Shown here one piece after another: positions 36,255 to 47,518 of a stretch of 56,133 bases of DNA. Within the stretch, counting starts at the first letter, position 1, and each line of letters starts with the position of its first letter. Below the pieces are notes generated by a model, which saw only the letters and a program-made list of their open reading frames with translations, made no database searches and was not told where the DNA came from. The position numbers and the translations under genes were made by a program. The stretch lies in the NCBI GenBank assembly GCA_003458705.1, contig QRVH01000017.1:1-56133 (forward strand), written 5' to 3'. This stretch comes from Eubacterium sp. AF22-9. Its GTDB lineage: Bacteria; Bacillota; Clostridia; Lachnospirales; Lachnospiraceae.

Positions 36255-37466
36255 ATGAAGAAAGCACTGTTTGGTAAAAATTTAATAAAAAAAATAACAG
36301 CAGCATTCATGGTTGTTATACTGCTTATACCGTATTGTTCTGCGATAGTTACATTGGGTGACAATAAGTCAGATTTACAGGATGCCCAGAATCAGCAGAA
36401 TAATATTCAGAACAAGAAAAAAGAAACTGAAGATAAGATCGCAAAATTAAAAGAAGAGAGTACAGACCTTAATTCTCTTATTCAGGGACTGGATGCACAG
36501 ATGGGTGAATTATCAGCATCTTTAGATGATATTAATACCCAGATTGAGCAGCTTGAGGCTGAAATTGAAGAAACAGAGGCACAGCTTGAGCAGGCTGAAA
36601 TTGATAAGGAAAGCCAGTATCAGGCAATGAAATTAAGAATTCAGTTTATGTATGAACATAATGATTATACTTATATTGAAGTACTTCTTACATCACAGAG
36701 CATGGCTGATATGCTCAATAAATTCGAATATATTAATAAGATATCTGAGTATGACAGACAGATGCTTGAAGAGTATCAGTCAACGATAAATATGATATCT
36801 TCTTCTAAGGTAAAACTTGAAGAAGACAGGGAAAACCTGACAGCAAATCAGGAATCTCTGCAGGCACAGCTTGATGCACTTGAGGTTGTACAGAATGAAA
36901 AGACATCCCGGTTGAATGCATTGAAAAAGAACACCTCGGATCAGGAAGCATATAAGAAACAGCTTGAGGCTGATGAGAAGAAGCTTGAATCTGAAATTGC
37001 TTCTATTACAGCCAAGATTAAGGCAGAAGAGGAGAGTGGAGTTACTCCTACAAACAGATATGATGGTGGTAAATTCAAGTGGCCTACAACAAGTACACGA
37101 ATAACATCTCCTTATGGTGATACATCAGACAGAACATCACCGCATAAGGGGGTTGATATAGGTGCCGTTAAGGCAGGTGTTTCCGGAGATCCGGTATATG
37201 CTGCTTATGATGGCAAAGTTGTAATCGCACATAGACAGAGTGAATATTATTCAACAGCAGGTAATTATGTAATGATTTATCATGGTAATGGACTTTATAC
37301 AAGATATCTTCATCTTGACAGTCTGAGTGTATCCGTTGGACAGCAGGTTACTAAAGGACAGAAGCTGGGAGTTATGGGTAATACAGGTAACTCATTTGGC
37401 GCACATCTGCATTTTGATGTAATGCTGAATGGTTCATATGTAAATCCAATGACATATTTTAACTAA
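36255..37466 (+). CDS. PcsB/EnvC-like murein hydrolase activator (M23 domain)
   Basis: 403 residues. Signal-type N-terminus (ITAAFMVVILLIPYCSAIV), a long coiled coil over residues about 35-270, then a LytM/peptidase M23 domain with SPHKGVDIG (HxxxD zinc ligands) and HLHFDV (HxH). All zinc ligands are present, so it may be a true endopeptidase. The neighbouring ftsEX and the coiled coil support FtsX-dependent activation at the septum. AAAGGAGTAGCTGT precedes the ATG. Confidence 0.9.
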   Translation: MKKALFGKNLIKKITAAFMVVILLIPYCSAIVTLGDNKSDLQDAQNQQNNIQNKKKETEDKIAKLKEESTDLNSLIQGLDAQMGELSASLDDINTQIEQLEAEIEETEAQLEQAEIDKESQYQAMKLRIQFMYEHNDYTYIEVLLTSQSMADMLNKFEYINKISEYDRQMLEEYQSTINMISSSKVKLEEDRENLTANQESLQAQLDALEVVQNEKTSRLNALKKNTSDQEAYKKQLEADEKKLESEIASITAKIKAEEESGVTPTNRYDGGKFKWPTTSTRITSPYGDTSDRTSPHKGVDIGAVKAGVSGDPVYAAYDGKVVIAHRQSEYYSTAGNYVMIYHGNGLYTRYLHLDSLSVSVGQQVTKGQKLGVMGNTGNSFGAHLHFDVMLNGSYVNPMTYFN

Positions 37467-37503
37467 AGATACTTACAAATATATAGCTTAATTGGAGGAC
37501 TCA

Positions 37504-38796
37504 ATGGATTATGATAATAACAGACCTTTTTCTTCGGAAGGGGCAGTACAGGAGCACAAGAAAAAAAGTAATTTAGGCAAGGGTATTGTTATTGGAGTTG
37601 TTGCAACAATACTTGTAATGGGACTGGTTATGTCCAGTGTGTTTATGGCATTTTTAAGAAAAGGCTATCTTCATATTGGTACAAATGGACAGATATATGT
37701 TCAGGATGTCGGAACGAGTGACGATGATGGCATTGGAAAAAAAGTTGAGAGTAAGTTAAATGCGTTGGATTCGCTGCTTGGAGATGGCTTTTATTTTGAT
37801 GATGTAGATGATGAAAAGGCTGCCGACAACATTTTTAAGGCTTATCTGGCTGCATATGGCGATAAATACACTGTTTATTACACACCTGAAGAATATAAGT
37901 CAATGATGGAGTCGACAACAGGTTCTTTCTATGGCATAGGTGCTGTGTGCCAGAAAGCTGACGATGGTGCAATTCTTATTTCAGAAGCATATGAATATGC
38001 ACCTGCATACAAGGCCGGCATAAGAAATGGTGATAAAGTCATAGAGGTTAATGGCGAGGATATCACAGGCATGGACCTGTCAGTTGCAGTAGCACTTATT
38101 AAAGGTGAGAAGGGAACGGATGTTAATCTTACTATTATGAGAAATGGTGAGAAAATGAATTTCACAGTTACAAGAGACAAGATTGATATTAAAACAGTTT
38201 CTTCAGAGGTGCTTGATAATAATATAGGATATATCTACATTTCACAGTTTGATGATGTGACTACAGACCAGTTCAAGGAAGCTGTTAATGACCTTCAGAA
38301 TCAGGGAGTTGCAGGTCTTGTAATCGATATAAGGAATAATCCTGGTGGAGTTCTTAAGACGGTTGTTGATATGCTTGACTATATTCTTCCTAACGGACTG
38401 ATTGTGTATACAGAGACTAAGGATGGAACAAGACAGGAATATTCAGGTTCAGATAATCATGAGCTTAACTTGCCAATGGCAGTTTTAGTAAATGGCAACA
38501 GTGCGAGTGCATCTGAAATATTTGCCGGTGCAATGCAGGATTATGATAAGGCACAGATAATCGGAACACAGACATTTGGTAAGGGTATTGTACAGACAAT
38601 CCGTCCACTTACAGATGGAAGTGCAGTTAAGTACACAATTGCAAAATATTTCACTCCTAAGGGACAGGATATTCACGGCAAGGGAGTGACACCTGACAGC
38701 GTTGTGGAGCTTCCGGATGATGCAACTGAGGATATGCAGTTGAACGCAGCAATTGACTATCTCAATGGTAAAATGAGTGTCAGAGCGGCAGAGTAA
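37504..38796 (+). CDS. C-terminal processing protease (S41, PDZ)
   Basis: About 430 residues: a cytosolic N-tail, membrane anchor (GIVIGVVATILVMGLVMSSVFMAFL), PDZ domain (GIGAVCQKADDGAILISEAYEYAPAYKAGIRNGD...) and an S41 protease domain with the catalytic Ser in NGNSASASEIFAG and Lys in GTQTFGKGIVQT. CtpA-type proteases trim cell-wall enzymes; lying after the FtsEX-PcsB set, it may tune that hydrolase. ATG 37504 is chosen because TTGGAGG lies 7 nt upstream. Confidence 0.93.
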   Translation: MDYDNNRPFSSEGAVQEHKKKSNLGKGIVIGVVATILVMGLVMSSVFMAFLRKGYLHIGTNGQIYVQDVGTSDDDGIGKKVESKLNALDSLLGDGFYFDDVDDEKAADNIFKAYLAAYGDKYTVYYTPEEYKSMMESTTGSFYGIGAVCQKADDGAILISEAYEYAPAYKAGIRNGDKVIEVNGEDITGMDLSVAVALIKGEKGTDVNLTIMRNGEKMNFTVTRDKIDIKTVSSEVLDNNIGYIYISQFDDVTTDQFKEAVNDLQNQGVAGLVIDIRNNPGGVLKTVVDMLDYILPNGLIVYTETKDGTRQEYSGSDNHELNLPMAVLVNGNSASASEIFAGAMQDYDKAQIIGTQTFGKGIVQTIRPLTDGSAVKYTIAKYFTPKGQDIHGKGVTPDSVVELPDDATEDMQLNAAIDYLNGKMSVRAAE

Positions 38797-38816
38797 CGAA
38801 TATAGAGGTATGGAAT

Positions 38817-38855
38817 AAAGTACAGGGCAAATCGAATGTTTGTTCTGTACTTTTT
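38817..38855 (+). terminator. Terminator after the protease gene
   Basis: AAAGTACAG pairs with CTGTACTTT across a 19-nt loop, followed by T residues. Confidence 0.75.
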
Positions 38856-38893
38856 GATTGTTATATTGTATAATGAGGAAAATGCATCTCAAT

Positions 38894-39011
38894 AAGGAGG
38901 TAAATCCCTCTGCTCACCAGAGGGTTCGCATTTTCTTTCAGAAAACAAGGAGGGCAAAATCCCTCTCCTCACCAAGGGGTTCGGATTTTGCTTCGCAAAA
39001 TAGGGAGGGAT
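38894..39011 (+). promoter_or_regulatory. uvrB leader with two tandem hairpin repeats
   Basis: Two units of about 53 bp each read AAGGAGG, AATCCCTCT, CTCACCA, GGGTTCG, ATTTT...AAAA. In unit 1 CCCTCTG pairs with CAGAGGG. ATCCCTC (38959-38965) in unit 2 can pair with GAGGGAT (39005-39011), the uvrB ribosome binding site, around an ATTTTGC-TTC-GCAAAAT hairpin. A TATAAT box lies just upstream near 38868. Confidence 0.65.
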
Positions 39012-39012
39012 T

Positions 39013-41013
39013 ATGGACAGATTTGTATTACATTCGGATTTTAAGCCCATGGGCGACCAGCCGCAGGCTATTGAAGCACTTACAAAGGGCTTTGAGGAAG
39101 GCAATCAGTTTGAGACTCTTGTTGGTGTAACCGGTTCTGGTAAAACATTTACAATGGCGAACATTATACAGAATGTTCAGAAACCTACACTTATTATAAG
39201 CCATAATAAGACACTGGCAGCGCAGTTGTATGGGGAGATGAAGGAGTTCTTTCCAGAGAATGCGGTTGAGTACTTTGTTTCTTATTATGATTATTACCAG
39301 CCAGAGGCCTATGTACCTCAGAGTGACACTTATATTGCGAAGGATTCATCTATTAATGATGAAATTGATAAATTAAGACATTCGGCAACAGCGGCGCTTT
39401 CCGAAAGAAATGATGTTATTATTGTCGCGTCGGTTTCATGTATATATGGATTAGGTGCGCCGGTTGATTATAAGAACATGGTTATTTCGCTTCGTCCGGG
39501 AATGGAGAAGGACAGGGATGATTGCATAAGAAAGCTTATTGATATCCAGTATGTAAGGAACGACCAGGATTTTAAGCGAGGAACCTTCAGGGTAAGAGGC
39601 GATGTTGTTGAAGTGTATCCTTCATCATCATCAGGTGATGCCATAAGAGTTGAATTCTTTGGTGATGAAGTGGACAGAATAAGTGAGATAGATTCCCTAA
39701 CAGGCGAAGTTAAAGGCGTTCTTGAACATATTGCGATATTCCCTAACTCACATTATGTTGTTGAGAAGGAGAAGATGGACGCTGCGATTGAGAATATCAA
39801 GGCAGAGCTTGCCGAGAGAGTGAAGTATTTCAAGAGTGAGGATAAGCTTCTAGAGGCACAGAGAATTGAAGAGAGAACGAATTTTGATATAGAGATGATG
39901 CAGGAGACAGGCTTTTGTTCAGGAATAGAGAATTATTCAAGACATCTGGCAGGACTTCCGGCAGGGTGTCCTCCGTATACGCTGATGGATTATTTCCCAG
40001 ATGATTTTCTTATTATTGTGGATGAGTCGCATATCACTATTCCGCAGATTCGAGGCATGTATGCCGGTGACCAGTCAAGAAAGACTACGCTTGTAGATTA
40101 TGGCTTCAGACTGCCATCTGCGAAGGACAACAGACCGCTTAATTTCAGCGAGTTTGAGAGCAAGATTTCACAGATGCTTTTCGTATCAGCAACACCAAGC
40201 ACATACGAGGCAGAGCATGAACTTATGAGAACCGAGCAGGTTATCAGACCTACCGGACTTCTTGACCCGGAGATAACTGTTAAGCCGATTGAAGGACAGA
40301 TTGATGACCTTATATCAGAGATTAATAAGGAAACTGCCAAGAAGAACAAGGTGCTTGTTACTACACTTACCAAGAGAATGGCGGAGGACCTTACTGATTA
40401 TCTTAAAGAGGCAGGAATCAGGGTTAAGTATCTTCATGCAGATATTGATACGCTTGAGCGTCAGAAGATTATAAGAGATATGCGTCTTGATGGATTTGAT
40501 GTTCTTGTTGGAATCAACCTGTTGCGAGAAGGTCTGGATATTCCTGAAATCAGCCTTGTTGCAATACTTGATGCTGATAAGGAAGGCTTCTTAAGAACAG
40601 AGACATCGCTTATACAGACGATTGGTCGAGCTGCAAGAAATGCAGAGGGACATGTTATCATGTATGCAGACAAGATTACTGAATCTATGGAAAAGGCTAT
40701 TTCAGAGACTGAACGAAGAAGAAAGATTCAGCAGGATTATAATGATGAGCATGGAATTACTCCACAGACAATCAAGAAGGCAGTAAGAGATCTTATAAGC
40801 ATAAGCAAGGCAGCGGAGCCGGGTGACGCTTCAGGAAAGCTTAAGGTTGATTATGAATCTATGAGCATCAAAGAGCTTGAGAAGGTTAAGACGCAGGTTG
40901 AGAAGAATATGCGTAAGGCAGCAGCAGAGCTTAACTTTGAGGAGGCTGCACAGCTTCGTGACAAGATGATTGAGATTAATAAATATATTTATGAAGGAAA
41001 AAAACATGGCTGA
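39013..41013 (+). CDS. uvrB: Excinuclease ABC subunit B
   Basis: 666 residues, normal length. Walker [11 protein letters not shown] near residue 38, the beta-hairpin region [21 protein letters not shown] (written in the sequence with F at the second position), helicase motif [11 protein letters not shown] and a C-terminal UVR motif ([11 protein letters not shown]). Nucleotide-excision repair helicase-like subunit that verifies damage and recruits UvrC. Overlaps uvrA by 8 nt. AGGGAGGGATT precedes the ATG but may be sequestered. Confidence 0.97.
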   Translation: MDRFVLHSDFKPMGDQPQAIEALTKGFEEGNQFETLVGVTGSGKTFTMANIIQNVQKPTLIISHNKTLAAQLYGEMKEFFPENAVEYFVSYYDYYQPEAYVPQSDTYIAKDSSINDEIDKLRHSATAALSERNDVIIVASVSCIYGLGAPVDYKNMVISLRPGMEKDRDDCIRKLIDIQYVRNDQDFKRGTFRVRGDVVEVYPSSSSGDAIRVEFFGDEVDRISEIDSLTGEVKGVLEHIAIFPNSHYVVEKEKMDAAIENIKAELAERVKYFKSEDKLLEAQRIEERTNFDIEMMQETGFCSGIENYSRHLAGLPAGCPPYTLMDYFPDDFLIIVDESHITIPQIRGMYAGDQSRKTTLVDYGFRLPSAKDNRPLNFSEFESKISQMLFVSATPSTYEAEHELMRTEQVIRPTGLLDPEITVKPIEGQIDDLISEINKETAKKNKVLVTTLTKRMAEDLTDYLKEAGIRVKYLHADIDTLERQKIIRDMRLDGFDVLVGINLLREGLDIPEISLVAILDADKEGFLRTETSLIQTIGRAARNAEGHVIMYADKITESMEKAISETERRRKIQQDYNDEHGITPQTIKKAVRDLISISKAAEPGDASGKLKVDYESMSIKELEKVKTQVEKNMRKAAAELNFEEAAQLRDKMIEINKYIYEGKKHG

Positions 41014-43876
41014 TAGTAAGTTAAAGAAAGAGATAGAAAGAGGCAGTTACAGGAACTGCATAAGGATAAAGGGTGCAAGAGAGCATAATCTTAAAGGAAT
41101 AGATGTTGATATTCCAAGAGACAAGCTTGTTGTGCTTACAGGACTTTCAGGTTCGGGAAAGTCGAGTCTTGCATTTGATACAATATATGCAGAAGGTCAG
41201 AGAAGGTATATGGAATCACTGTCTTCATATGCAAGACAGTTCCTGGGACAGATGGAAAAGCCTGATGTTGACAGTATTGAAGGACTTTCACCGGCTATTT
41301 CTATAGACCAGAAGTCAACTAACAGGAATCCACGTTCTACAGTAGGAACTGTTACAGAGATATATGATTATTTCCGACTTCTCTATGCAAGAATTGGTAT
41401 TCCGCATTGTCCAAAATGCGGACGGGAAATCAACAAACAGACAGTTGACCAGATGGTTGATGTTATTATGGCGCTTCCTGAGAGAACTAAGATTCAGATT
41501 CTTGCACCTGTTGTCCGTGGACGAAAGGGTGAGCATGTAAAGCTGTTTGAGCAGGCAAAGAAGAGCGGATTTGTGCGTGTTATTGCTGATGGAAGCATGT
41601 ATGAGCTGACAGATGAGATTAAGCTTGATAAGAATAAGAAGCATAATATTGAGATTGTTGTAGACAGACTTTCTGTAAGAGACGGAATCCAGAAACGACT
41701 TACAGATTCTATTGAGACAGCTCTTAAGCTTGCCGAAGGTCTTATGACAGTAGATGTTATTGATGGTGAGACACTTAATTTCAGCCAGAGCTTTTCCTGC
41801 CCAGACTGTGGTATAAGTATTGATGAGGTTGAGCCAAGAAGCTTTTCGTTCAACAATCCATTTGGCGCATGCCCAGACTGTTTCGGACTTGGTTATACAA
41901 TGAAGTTTGATGCAGAACTGCTTATACCCGATGAAAGTCTCAGCATTGATGAAGGTGCTATTGTCGGAATGGGCTGGCAGTCATCTAAGGACGAGGGTAG
42001 TTTCAGCAGGGCGGTTCTTGATGCACTTGCAGAGGAATATGGATTTTCATTAAAGACACCATTCAAGGATTATCCTGATGATATTAAGGATATTATTATT
42101 AATGGTACTAAAGGGCATTCTGTAAAGGTTAAATATAAAGGCCAGCGCGGTGAGGGCGTATATGATGTTGCATTTGAAGGTCTTATCAAGAATATGGAGA
42201 GAAGATACAGAGAGACATATTCTGATAATACCAAGCAGCAGTATGAGGAATTTATGAGAATAAGACCTTGTTCTGCCTGTCACGGACAGAGACTTAAGCC
42301 GTCTTCACTTGCTGTTACTATTGCAGATAAGAACATATATGAGATTACTAACATGTCTATTATAAAGCTTCAGGAATTCCTTGAGAATATGAAGCTTTCA
42401 GAGAGACAGCTGTTTATTGGTGCAGAGATTCTTAAGGAAATCAAGGCAAGAATTAAGTTCCTTGTAGATGTAGGACTTGATTATCTGGCACTTTCACGTG
42501 CTACAGGAACTCTGTCAGGCGGTGAAGCACAGAGAATCAGGCTTGCAACACAGATTGGTTCAGGTCTTGTAGGAGTTGCTTATATTCTTGATGAGCCAAG
42601 TATCGGACTTCACCAGAGGGATAATGACAAGCTGCTTGGAACTCTGACACATTTGCGAGATCTTGGTAACTCAGTTATTGTCGTTGAACATGATGAGGAT
42701 ACTATGTTTGCAGCCGATTATATTGTGGATATCGGACCAGGCGCAGGAAGAAATGGTGGAGAAGTTGTCGCAACAGGAACTGCTGCGGATATTATGGCGT
42801 GCAAGGACTCACTTACAGGTGCATATCTGTCAGGAAGAATCAAGATACCTGTACCGGCAGAGCGTAGAAAGCCTGCTGGCTGGATTAAGGTAAGAGGCGC
42901 AAGGGAGAATAATCTTAAGAATATTGATGTAGATATTCCGCTTGGAGTTGTCACATGCGTAACAGGTGTGTCAGGCTCAGGCAAGAGTTCACTTGTTAAT
43001 GAGATTCTTTACAAGCACCTTGCAAAGTCGCTTAACAGGGCGAGATGTATTGCGGGCGACCATGATGGAATTGACGGAATAGAGCAGCTTAATAAGGTCA
43101 TTAATATTGACCAGTCACCAATTGGACGAACACCAAGGTCTAATCCGGCAACCTATACAGGTGTATTTGACATGATAAGAGACCTGTTTGCAACGACTAA
43201 GGACGCCAAGGAGCGAGGATATACCAAAGGTAGATTCAGCTTTAATGTTAAAGGTGGAAGATGTGAGGCATGCTCCGGTGACGGTATTATCAAGATAGAG
43301 ATGCATTTCCTGCCGGATGTGTATGTTCCTTGTGAAGTCTGCGAGGGTAAGCGTTACAACAGAGAAACTCTTGAAGTAAAATACAAGGATAAGAGCATAT
43401 ATGATGTTCTTGACATGACTATTGAGGATGCAGTTGATTTCTTTGAAAATGTGCCAAGTATAAGAAGAAAGATTGAGACTCTCAACGAGGTTGGCTTGTC
43501 TTACGTCAAGCTTGGACAGCCATCAACTGAGCTTTCAGGTGGTGAGGCACAGAGAATCAAGCTTGCAACAGAGCTTTCAAGAAGAAGCACAGGAAAGACT
43601 ATATATATTCTTGATGAGCCTACAACCGGACTGCATTTTGCCGATGTCCACAAGCTTGTCAATATCCTTCACAGGCTTGCAGAGGGTGGCAACACTGTAG
43701 TTGTTATTGAACACAATCTTGATGTTATTAAGACAGCAGATTATATTATAGATATGGGACCAGAAGGCGGCGACCGCGGCGGAACTGTTATTGCCAAGGG
43801 AACACCAGAGGAGATTGTTAAGGTTAAGAAGTCTTATACCGGACAGTATGTTAAGAAGTATCTGGAAGAGAAGTAA
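41006..43876 (+). CDS. uvrA: Excinuclease ABC subunit A
   Basis: 956 residues. Two ABC modules with Walker [11 protein letters not shown] and [10 protein letters not shown] and signatures LSGGEAQRI (twice), plus Zn-binding CPKC-type, CPDC and CEAC...CEVC cysteines. Damage-recognition ATPase of nucleotide-excision repair. ATG 41006 overlaps the end of uvrB (ATGGCTGA), a translationally coupled arrangement. Frame is intact along its length. Confidence 0.98.
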   Translation: MADSKLKKEIERGSYRNCIRIKGAREHNLKGIDVDIPRDKLVVLTGLSGSGKSSLAFDTIYAEGQRRYMESLSSYARQFLGQMEKPDVDSIEGLSPAISIDQKSTNRNPRSTVGTVTEIYDYFRLLYARIGIPHCPKCGREINKQTVDQMVDVIMALPERTKIQILAPVVRGRKGEHVKLFEQAKKSGFVRVIADGSMYELTDEIKLDKNKKHNIEIVVDRLSVRDGIQKRLTDSIETALKLAEGLMTVDVIDGETLNFSQSFSCPDCGISIDEVEPRSFSFNNPFGACPDCFGLGYTMKFDAELLIPDESLSIDEGAIVGMGWQSSKDEGSFSRAVLDALAEEYGFSLKTPFKDYPDDIKDIIINGTKGHSVKVKYKGQRGEGVYDVAFEGLIKNMERRYRETYSDNTKQQYEEFMRIRPCSACHGQRLKPSSLAVTIADKNIYEITNMSIIKLQEFLENMKLSERQLFIGAEILKEIKARIKFLVDVGLDYLALSRATGTLSGGEAQRIRLATQIGSGLVGVAYILDEPSIGLHQRDNDKLLGTLTHLRDLGNSVIVVEHDEDTMFAADYIVDIGPGAGRNGGEVVATGTAADIMACKDSLTGAYLSGRIKIPVPAERRKPAGWIKVRGARENNLKNIDVDIPLGVVTCVTGVSGSGKSSLVNEILYKHLAKSLNRARCIAGDHDGIDGIEQLNKVINIDQSPIGRTPRSNPATYTGVFDMIRDLFATTKDAKERGYTKGRFSFNVKGGRCEACSGDGIIKIEMHFLPDVYVPCEVCEGKRYNRETLEVKYKDKSIYDVLDMTIEDAVDFFENVPSIRRKIETLNEVGLSYVKLGQPSTELSGGEAQRIKLATELSRRSTGKTIYILDEPTTGLHFADVHKLVNILHRLAEGGNTVVVIEHNLDVIKTADYIIDMGPEGGDRGGTVIAKGTPEEIVKVKKSYTGQYVKKYLEEK

Positions 43877-43961
43877 GAACAGGAAATGAAGGAACGGATA
43901 TCAGGGAAGTGTATGCAAGGTATGTCGGTTTAATATTTTGGGGAGTTGAATGGAGGCAGTT

Positions 43962-45536
43962 ATGATAAAAGGGATTATCTTTGATATGGACGGAGTTATG
44001 ATTGATACGGAAAATCAGTCTAATCTTGGCTGGCTGTGGGCAGCTTCCCAGAAAAATGTAGAGATGCCATTATGGCTTATCGACAGTTTTAAAGGTGCAC
44101 CGGCAAAGCTTAGTCAGAGCTTTTTTGATGATTATTATCATGGAGAGCAGGATTACTGGGAAATGCGGACAATGCGCACAGACCATGTTTACAAAATCAG
44201 GGAGACAGAGGAAGTTCCGGTTAAGCCGGGGCTTCATATGCTGCTTGATTATATTAAGGATAATGGACTCAAATGTGCTGTTGCAACTTCAACACAGAAA
44301 TCAAGTGCAGAAAAGAGTCTTCACAGAATAGGGGCGTGGGATTATCTTTCTGGTGTTGTATATGGAGATGAGGTTGAGCATGGAAAGCCTGAGCCAGACA
44401 TATTCTTAAGGGCAGCAGGTTTTATCGGCTGTAAACCATCAGAATGTGTAGTCATTGAGGACAGCATTAATGGCATTAAAGCAGGACATGCAGCAGGCAT
44501 GAAGGTAATTCATATACCTGACACTATTGAGATTAACAATGATATCCGAAGCCTGACTTCAGTTGTGTGTCATTCTTTATCTGATGTGCCTGATATTATA
44601 GACACATGGAACGAGGGAAAAGTCGTTGATATTGAAGGCTATTATGAAAATGCCAAGATAAACCGTGTGTATGTTGACAGAGTGCATGTTAAGAAAGCAT
44701 TTGCGGAATACACAGCAGCTTATAATGCAGATGACCCTAAGATTAAATTAAAAATTGACCACACTTACAGAGTTGCAGCTTTGTGTGAAAGAATTGCAAA
44801 GGCAGCAGGAATGTGTGCATATGATGTTGAGCTGGCATGGTTATCAGGAATGCTTCATGATGTTGGAAGATTTGAACAGATAAAGCGTTATAACACATTT
44901 TCAGATGCGGACTCTGTTGACCATGCAAAATTTGGTGCAGACCTGTTGTTTAAAGACGGTCTTATCAGTACTTTTCTTAAAGGTATGGTCAAATGTACAG
45001 GCTATAAGCCGGGAGCTTTAGAGGACCGATATGATTCTGATGGAGTATTTCTGTATGACAGATTGAATAAATCGGACATGGAAATGCTTGAACTGTCAAT
45101 AAGGTGTCACAATATGTACAGAATTCCGCAGGGACTTAATCGCCGTGAGCAGGCATTCTGCAATGTGCTTCGTGACGCTGATAAGGTTGATATATTTAAG
45201 GTTAATATTGATACTCCGCTTGAAGAAATATATAATACCACGACAGAAGAACTGATGAAGAGCGATATTACAGATGAGGTGTTAAAAGCATTTGACGAGG
45301 AACACTGCATACTGAAGGCAATAAGACGCACGCCGGCTGATACTGTTATTGGTCATGTATCACTTGCTTATGAGCTTGTGTATGATGAGAGTGTGAGGAT
45401 TACTGAGGAGCAGGGCTATCTTGCAAAGCTTATGCATTTTCATTCTGATAATGAGGAAACCAACAGAAAGATGGCGATGGTCAGAGAGAAGATGGATTCT
45501 TATGTGAAGAAGAGAATTGGGAAGAAAGATGCATAG
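43962..45536 (+). CDS. HAD-superfamily hydrolase fused to HD-domain hydrolase
   Basis: 524 residues. Residues 1-215 are a HAD-IA phosphatase/phosphoglucomutase-like domain with [11 protein letters not shown] (catalytic Asp pair), VATSTQKS (motif II) and [12 protein letters not shown] (motif III). Residues about 260-500 are an HD domain with [28 protein letters not shown] and a downstream HAKFGADLL. The fusion suggests two phosphate-removing steps on one nucleotide or sugar-phosphate. The substrate is unknown. ATG 43962 has GGAGG nearby. Confidence 0.85.
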   Translation: MIKGIIFDMDGVMIDTENQSNLGWLWAASQKNVEMPLWLIDSFKGAPAKLSQSFFDDYYHGEQDYWEMRTMRTDHVYKIRETEEVPVKPGLHMLLDYIKDNGLKCAVATSTQKSSAEKSLHRIGAWDYLSGVVYGDEVEHGKPEPDIFLRAAGFIGCKPSECVVIEDSINGIKAGHAAGMKVIHIPDTIEINNDIRSLTSVVCHSLSDVPDIIDTWNEGKVVDIEGYYENAKINRVYVDRVHVKKAFAEYTAAYNADDPKIKLKIDHTYRVAALCERIAKAAGMCAYDVELAWLSGMLHDVGRFEQIKRYNTFSDADSVDHAKFGADLLFKDGLISTFLKGMVKCTGYKPGALEDRYDSDGVFLYDRLNKSDMEMLELSIRCHNMYRIPQGLNRREQAFCNVLRDADKVDIFKVNIDTPLEEIYNTTTEELMKSDITDEVLKAFDEEHCILKAIRRTPADTVIGHVSLAYELVYDESVRITEEQGYLAKLMHFHSDNEETNRKMAMVREKMDSYVKKRIGKKDA

Positions 45537-45590
45537 ATAAGGATTGTCTGGGAGAGAATTATCAAGATAAGAATTGGGGAGAATTAAGGC

Positions 45591-45619
45591 TTGTCATAAG
45601 GGGCAAGTTTAACTATAAT
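45591..45619 (+). promoter_or_regulatory. guaA promoter
   Basis: TTGTCA, 17-nt spacer, TATAAT, 34 bp before the guaA ATG. No purine riboswitch is recognisable in the short leader. Confidence 0.8.
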
Positions 45620-45652
45620 GTATATATAAATACACAAGATTGGAGATTGATC

Positions 45653-47226
45653 ATGGATCAGGAGAAAGTTATTGTCATTGACTTCGGTGGTCAGTACAAC
45701 CAGCTGGTTGCGCGCCGTGTCCGTGAATGTAATGTATATTGTGAGATCTATTCTTACAAGACAGACCTGGCGCAGATTAAGGCCATGAACCCTAAAGGAA
45801 TTATCCTTACGGGTGGTCCTAACAGCTGTTATGAAGATGGCGCGCAACATGTACTAAAGAACTTTTCGAACTTGGTGTACCTGTACTTGGTCTTTGCTAT
45901 GGCGCACAGCTTATGCAGCATGTGCTTGGTGGCAAGGTTGAGAAGGCACCAGTAAGAGAGTATGGAAAGACAGAAACATTTGTAGATAAGAGCAGCGCTT
46001 TATTCTCAGATGTCTCAGAGAAAACTATTGTGTGGATGAGCCATTTTGATTACATCTCACAGATTGCACCAGGATTCAAGATTGTTGCCCACACAGCAGA
46101 CTGCCCAGTTGCAGCAGCAGAGTGTACAGAGAAGAATCTTTATGCAATCCAGTTCCACCCAGAGGTTCTTCATACTCAGGAAGGAACTAAGATGCTTCAC
46201 AACTTTGTTCGTGGAGTATGCGGATGTGCCGGAACATGGAAGATGGATGCATTTGTTGAGAATACAATTAAGGAAATCCGCGAGAAGGTTGGCAGTGGCA
46301 AGGTTTTACTTGCTCTTTCAGGTGGTGTCGATTCATCTGTTGCAGCCGGACTTCTTTCAAGAGCTATTGGAAAGCAGCTTACATGCGTATTCGTAGACCA
46401 CGGTCTTCTCCGTAAAGATGAAGGCGATGAAGTTGAGAGCGTATTTGGACCAGAAGGACAGTTCGACCTTAACTTTATAAGAGTTAATGCACAGGAGAGA
46501 TATTACTCTAAGCTTGCAGGCGTTACAGAGCCAGAAGCTAAGAGAAAGATTATTGGGGAAGAGTTTATCCGTGTATTTGAGGAAGAAGCCAAGAAGATTG
46601 GTGCAGTTGACTTCCTCGCACAGGGAACTATATATCCAGACGTTGTAGAGAGCGGACTTGGCGGTGAATCAGCCGTAATCAAGTCTCACCACAATGTAGG
46701 AGGACTTCCTGATTTCGTTGACTTCAAGGAAATCATTGAGCCACTACGCAACCTTTTCAAAGATGAGGTTCGTAAGGCTGGTCTTGAGCTTGGAATACCA
46801 GAACATCTTGTATTCCGTCAGCCATTCCCAGGTCCGGGACTTGGAATCAGAATTATCGGCGAGGTAACAGCTGATAAGGTTCGTATCGTTCAGGATGCTG
46901 ACTTTATCTACCGTTCGGAGGTTGACAAGGCCGTAGCTGAGTACAAGAAAGCTAACGGCAAGGCTCCAGCATGGATGCCAAACCAGTATTTCGCAGCCCT
47001 CACTAACATGCGTTCCGTTGGTGTTATGGGTGACGAAAGAACTTACGATTATGCGGTTGCACTTCGTGCAGTCAACACAATTGATTTCATGACAGCAGAG
47101 AGCGCAGAGATTCCATTTGAGGTTCTCCAGACAGTCATGAGCAGAATTATAAATGAGGTGCGTGGGGTCAACAGAGTATTCTATGATCTGACTAGTAAAC
47201 CACCTGGAACGATTGAGTTTGAATAA
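45653..47226 (+). CDS. guaA: GMP synthase, frame broken near 45845
   Basis: About 525 residues after repair. An N-terminal class I glutamine amidotransferase ([15 protein letters not shown]; nucleophile Cys in [13 protein letters not shown]) and a PP-loop ATP pyrophosphatase ([12 protein letters not shown]) with the C-terminal dimerisation domain. The initial frame stops near 45955; from about 45847 the correct protein ([21 protein letters not shown]) is in the -1 frame. One C added to GGCGCGCAAC restores it. Two domains of a central enzyme otherwise intact make sequence error the likeliest cause. The 3' end is the element attachment site. Confidence 0.93.
47215..47226 (+). repeat. attL core (guaA end)
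   Basis: GAGTTTGAATAA, containing the guaA stop codon; identical to 55977-55988. Integration therefore leaves the guaA reading frame unchanged. Confidence 0.85.
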
Positions 47227-47286
47227 ATCGAGTTGCTTAAAAAAGCCAGTGTTTATGCGGGTTTCAGCGATTTCGATTAGTCTTTT

Positions 47287-47304
47287 GATAACAAATTGAT
47301 AACA
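47287..47304 (+). repeat. Left arm-type site
   Basis: GATAACAAATTGATAACA; 17 of 18 bases match 55859-55876 in the same orientation near the right end. Paired GATAACA half-sites suggest integrase arm or excisionase binding. Confidence 0.65.
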
Positions 47305-47423
47305 GTCATAGCAAGTGCCATTATTCTTGTTATCCAGTGGTTTATGGGTAACGGAACAATTAACAGGTGGCTTGCAGACTAAAGTTCGGAGCTTGGCTCT
47401 GAACAAATTCCATATTATAAACT

Positions 47424-47466
47424 AAGCCCTTAGCTGTGGTTAATAACCATAGTTAAGGGCTTTTTT
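47424..47466 (+). terminator. Terminator inside the left end of the element
   Basis: AAGCCCTTA-CTGTGGT pairs with ACCATAG-TAAGGGCTT, followed by six T residues. It insulates guaA from the element. Confidence 0.88.
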
Positions 47467-47518
47467 GTCGTTGCCAAAGCATCTGTAGGGAGCTGCCAGT
47501 GGCAGGTCCTGTAGGTGC

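Noticed and set aside
45597..45652. Purine riboswitch upstream of guaA
   Set aside because: The leader after the promoter is about 30 nt, too short for the aptamer, and the conserved loops are absent.
45653..45955. guaA as a true pseudogene interrupted by the element
   Set aside because: The frame break is at 45845, far from the attachment site at the 3' end, and a single base restores a complete two-domain protein.
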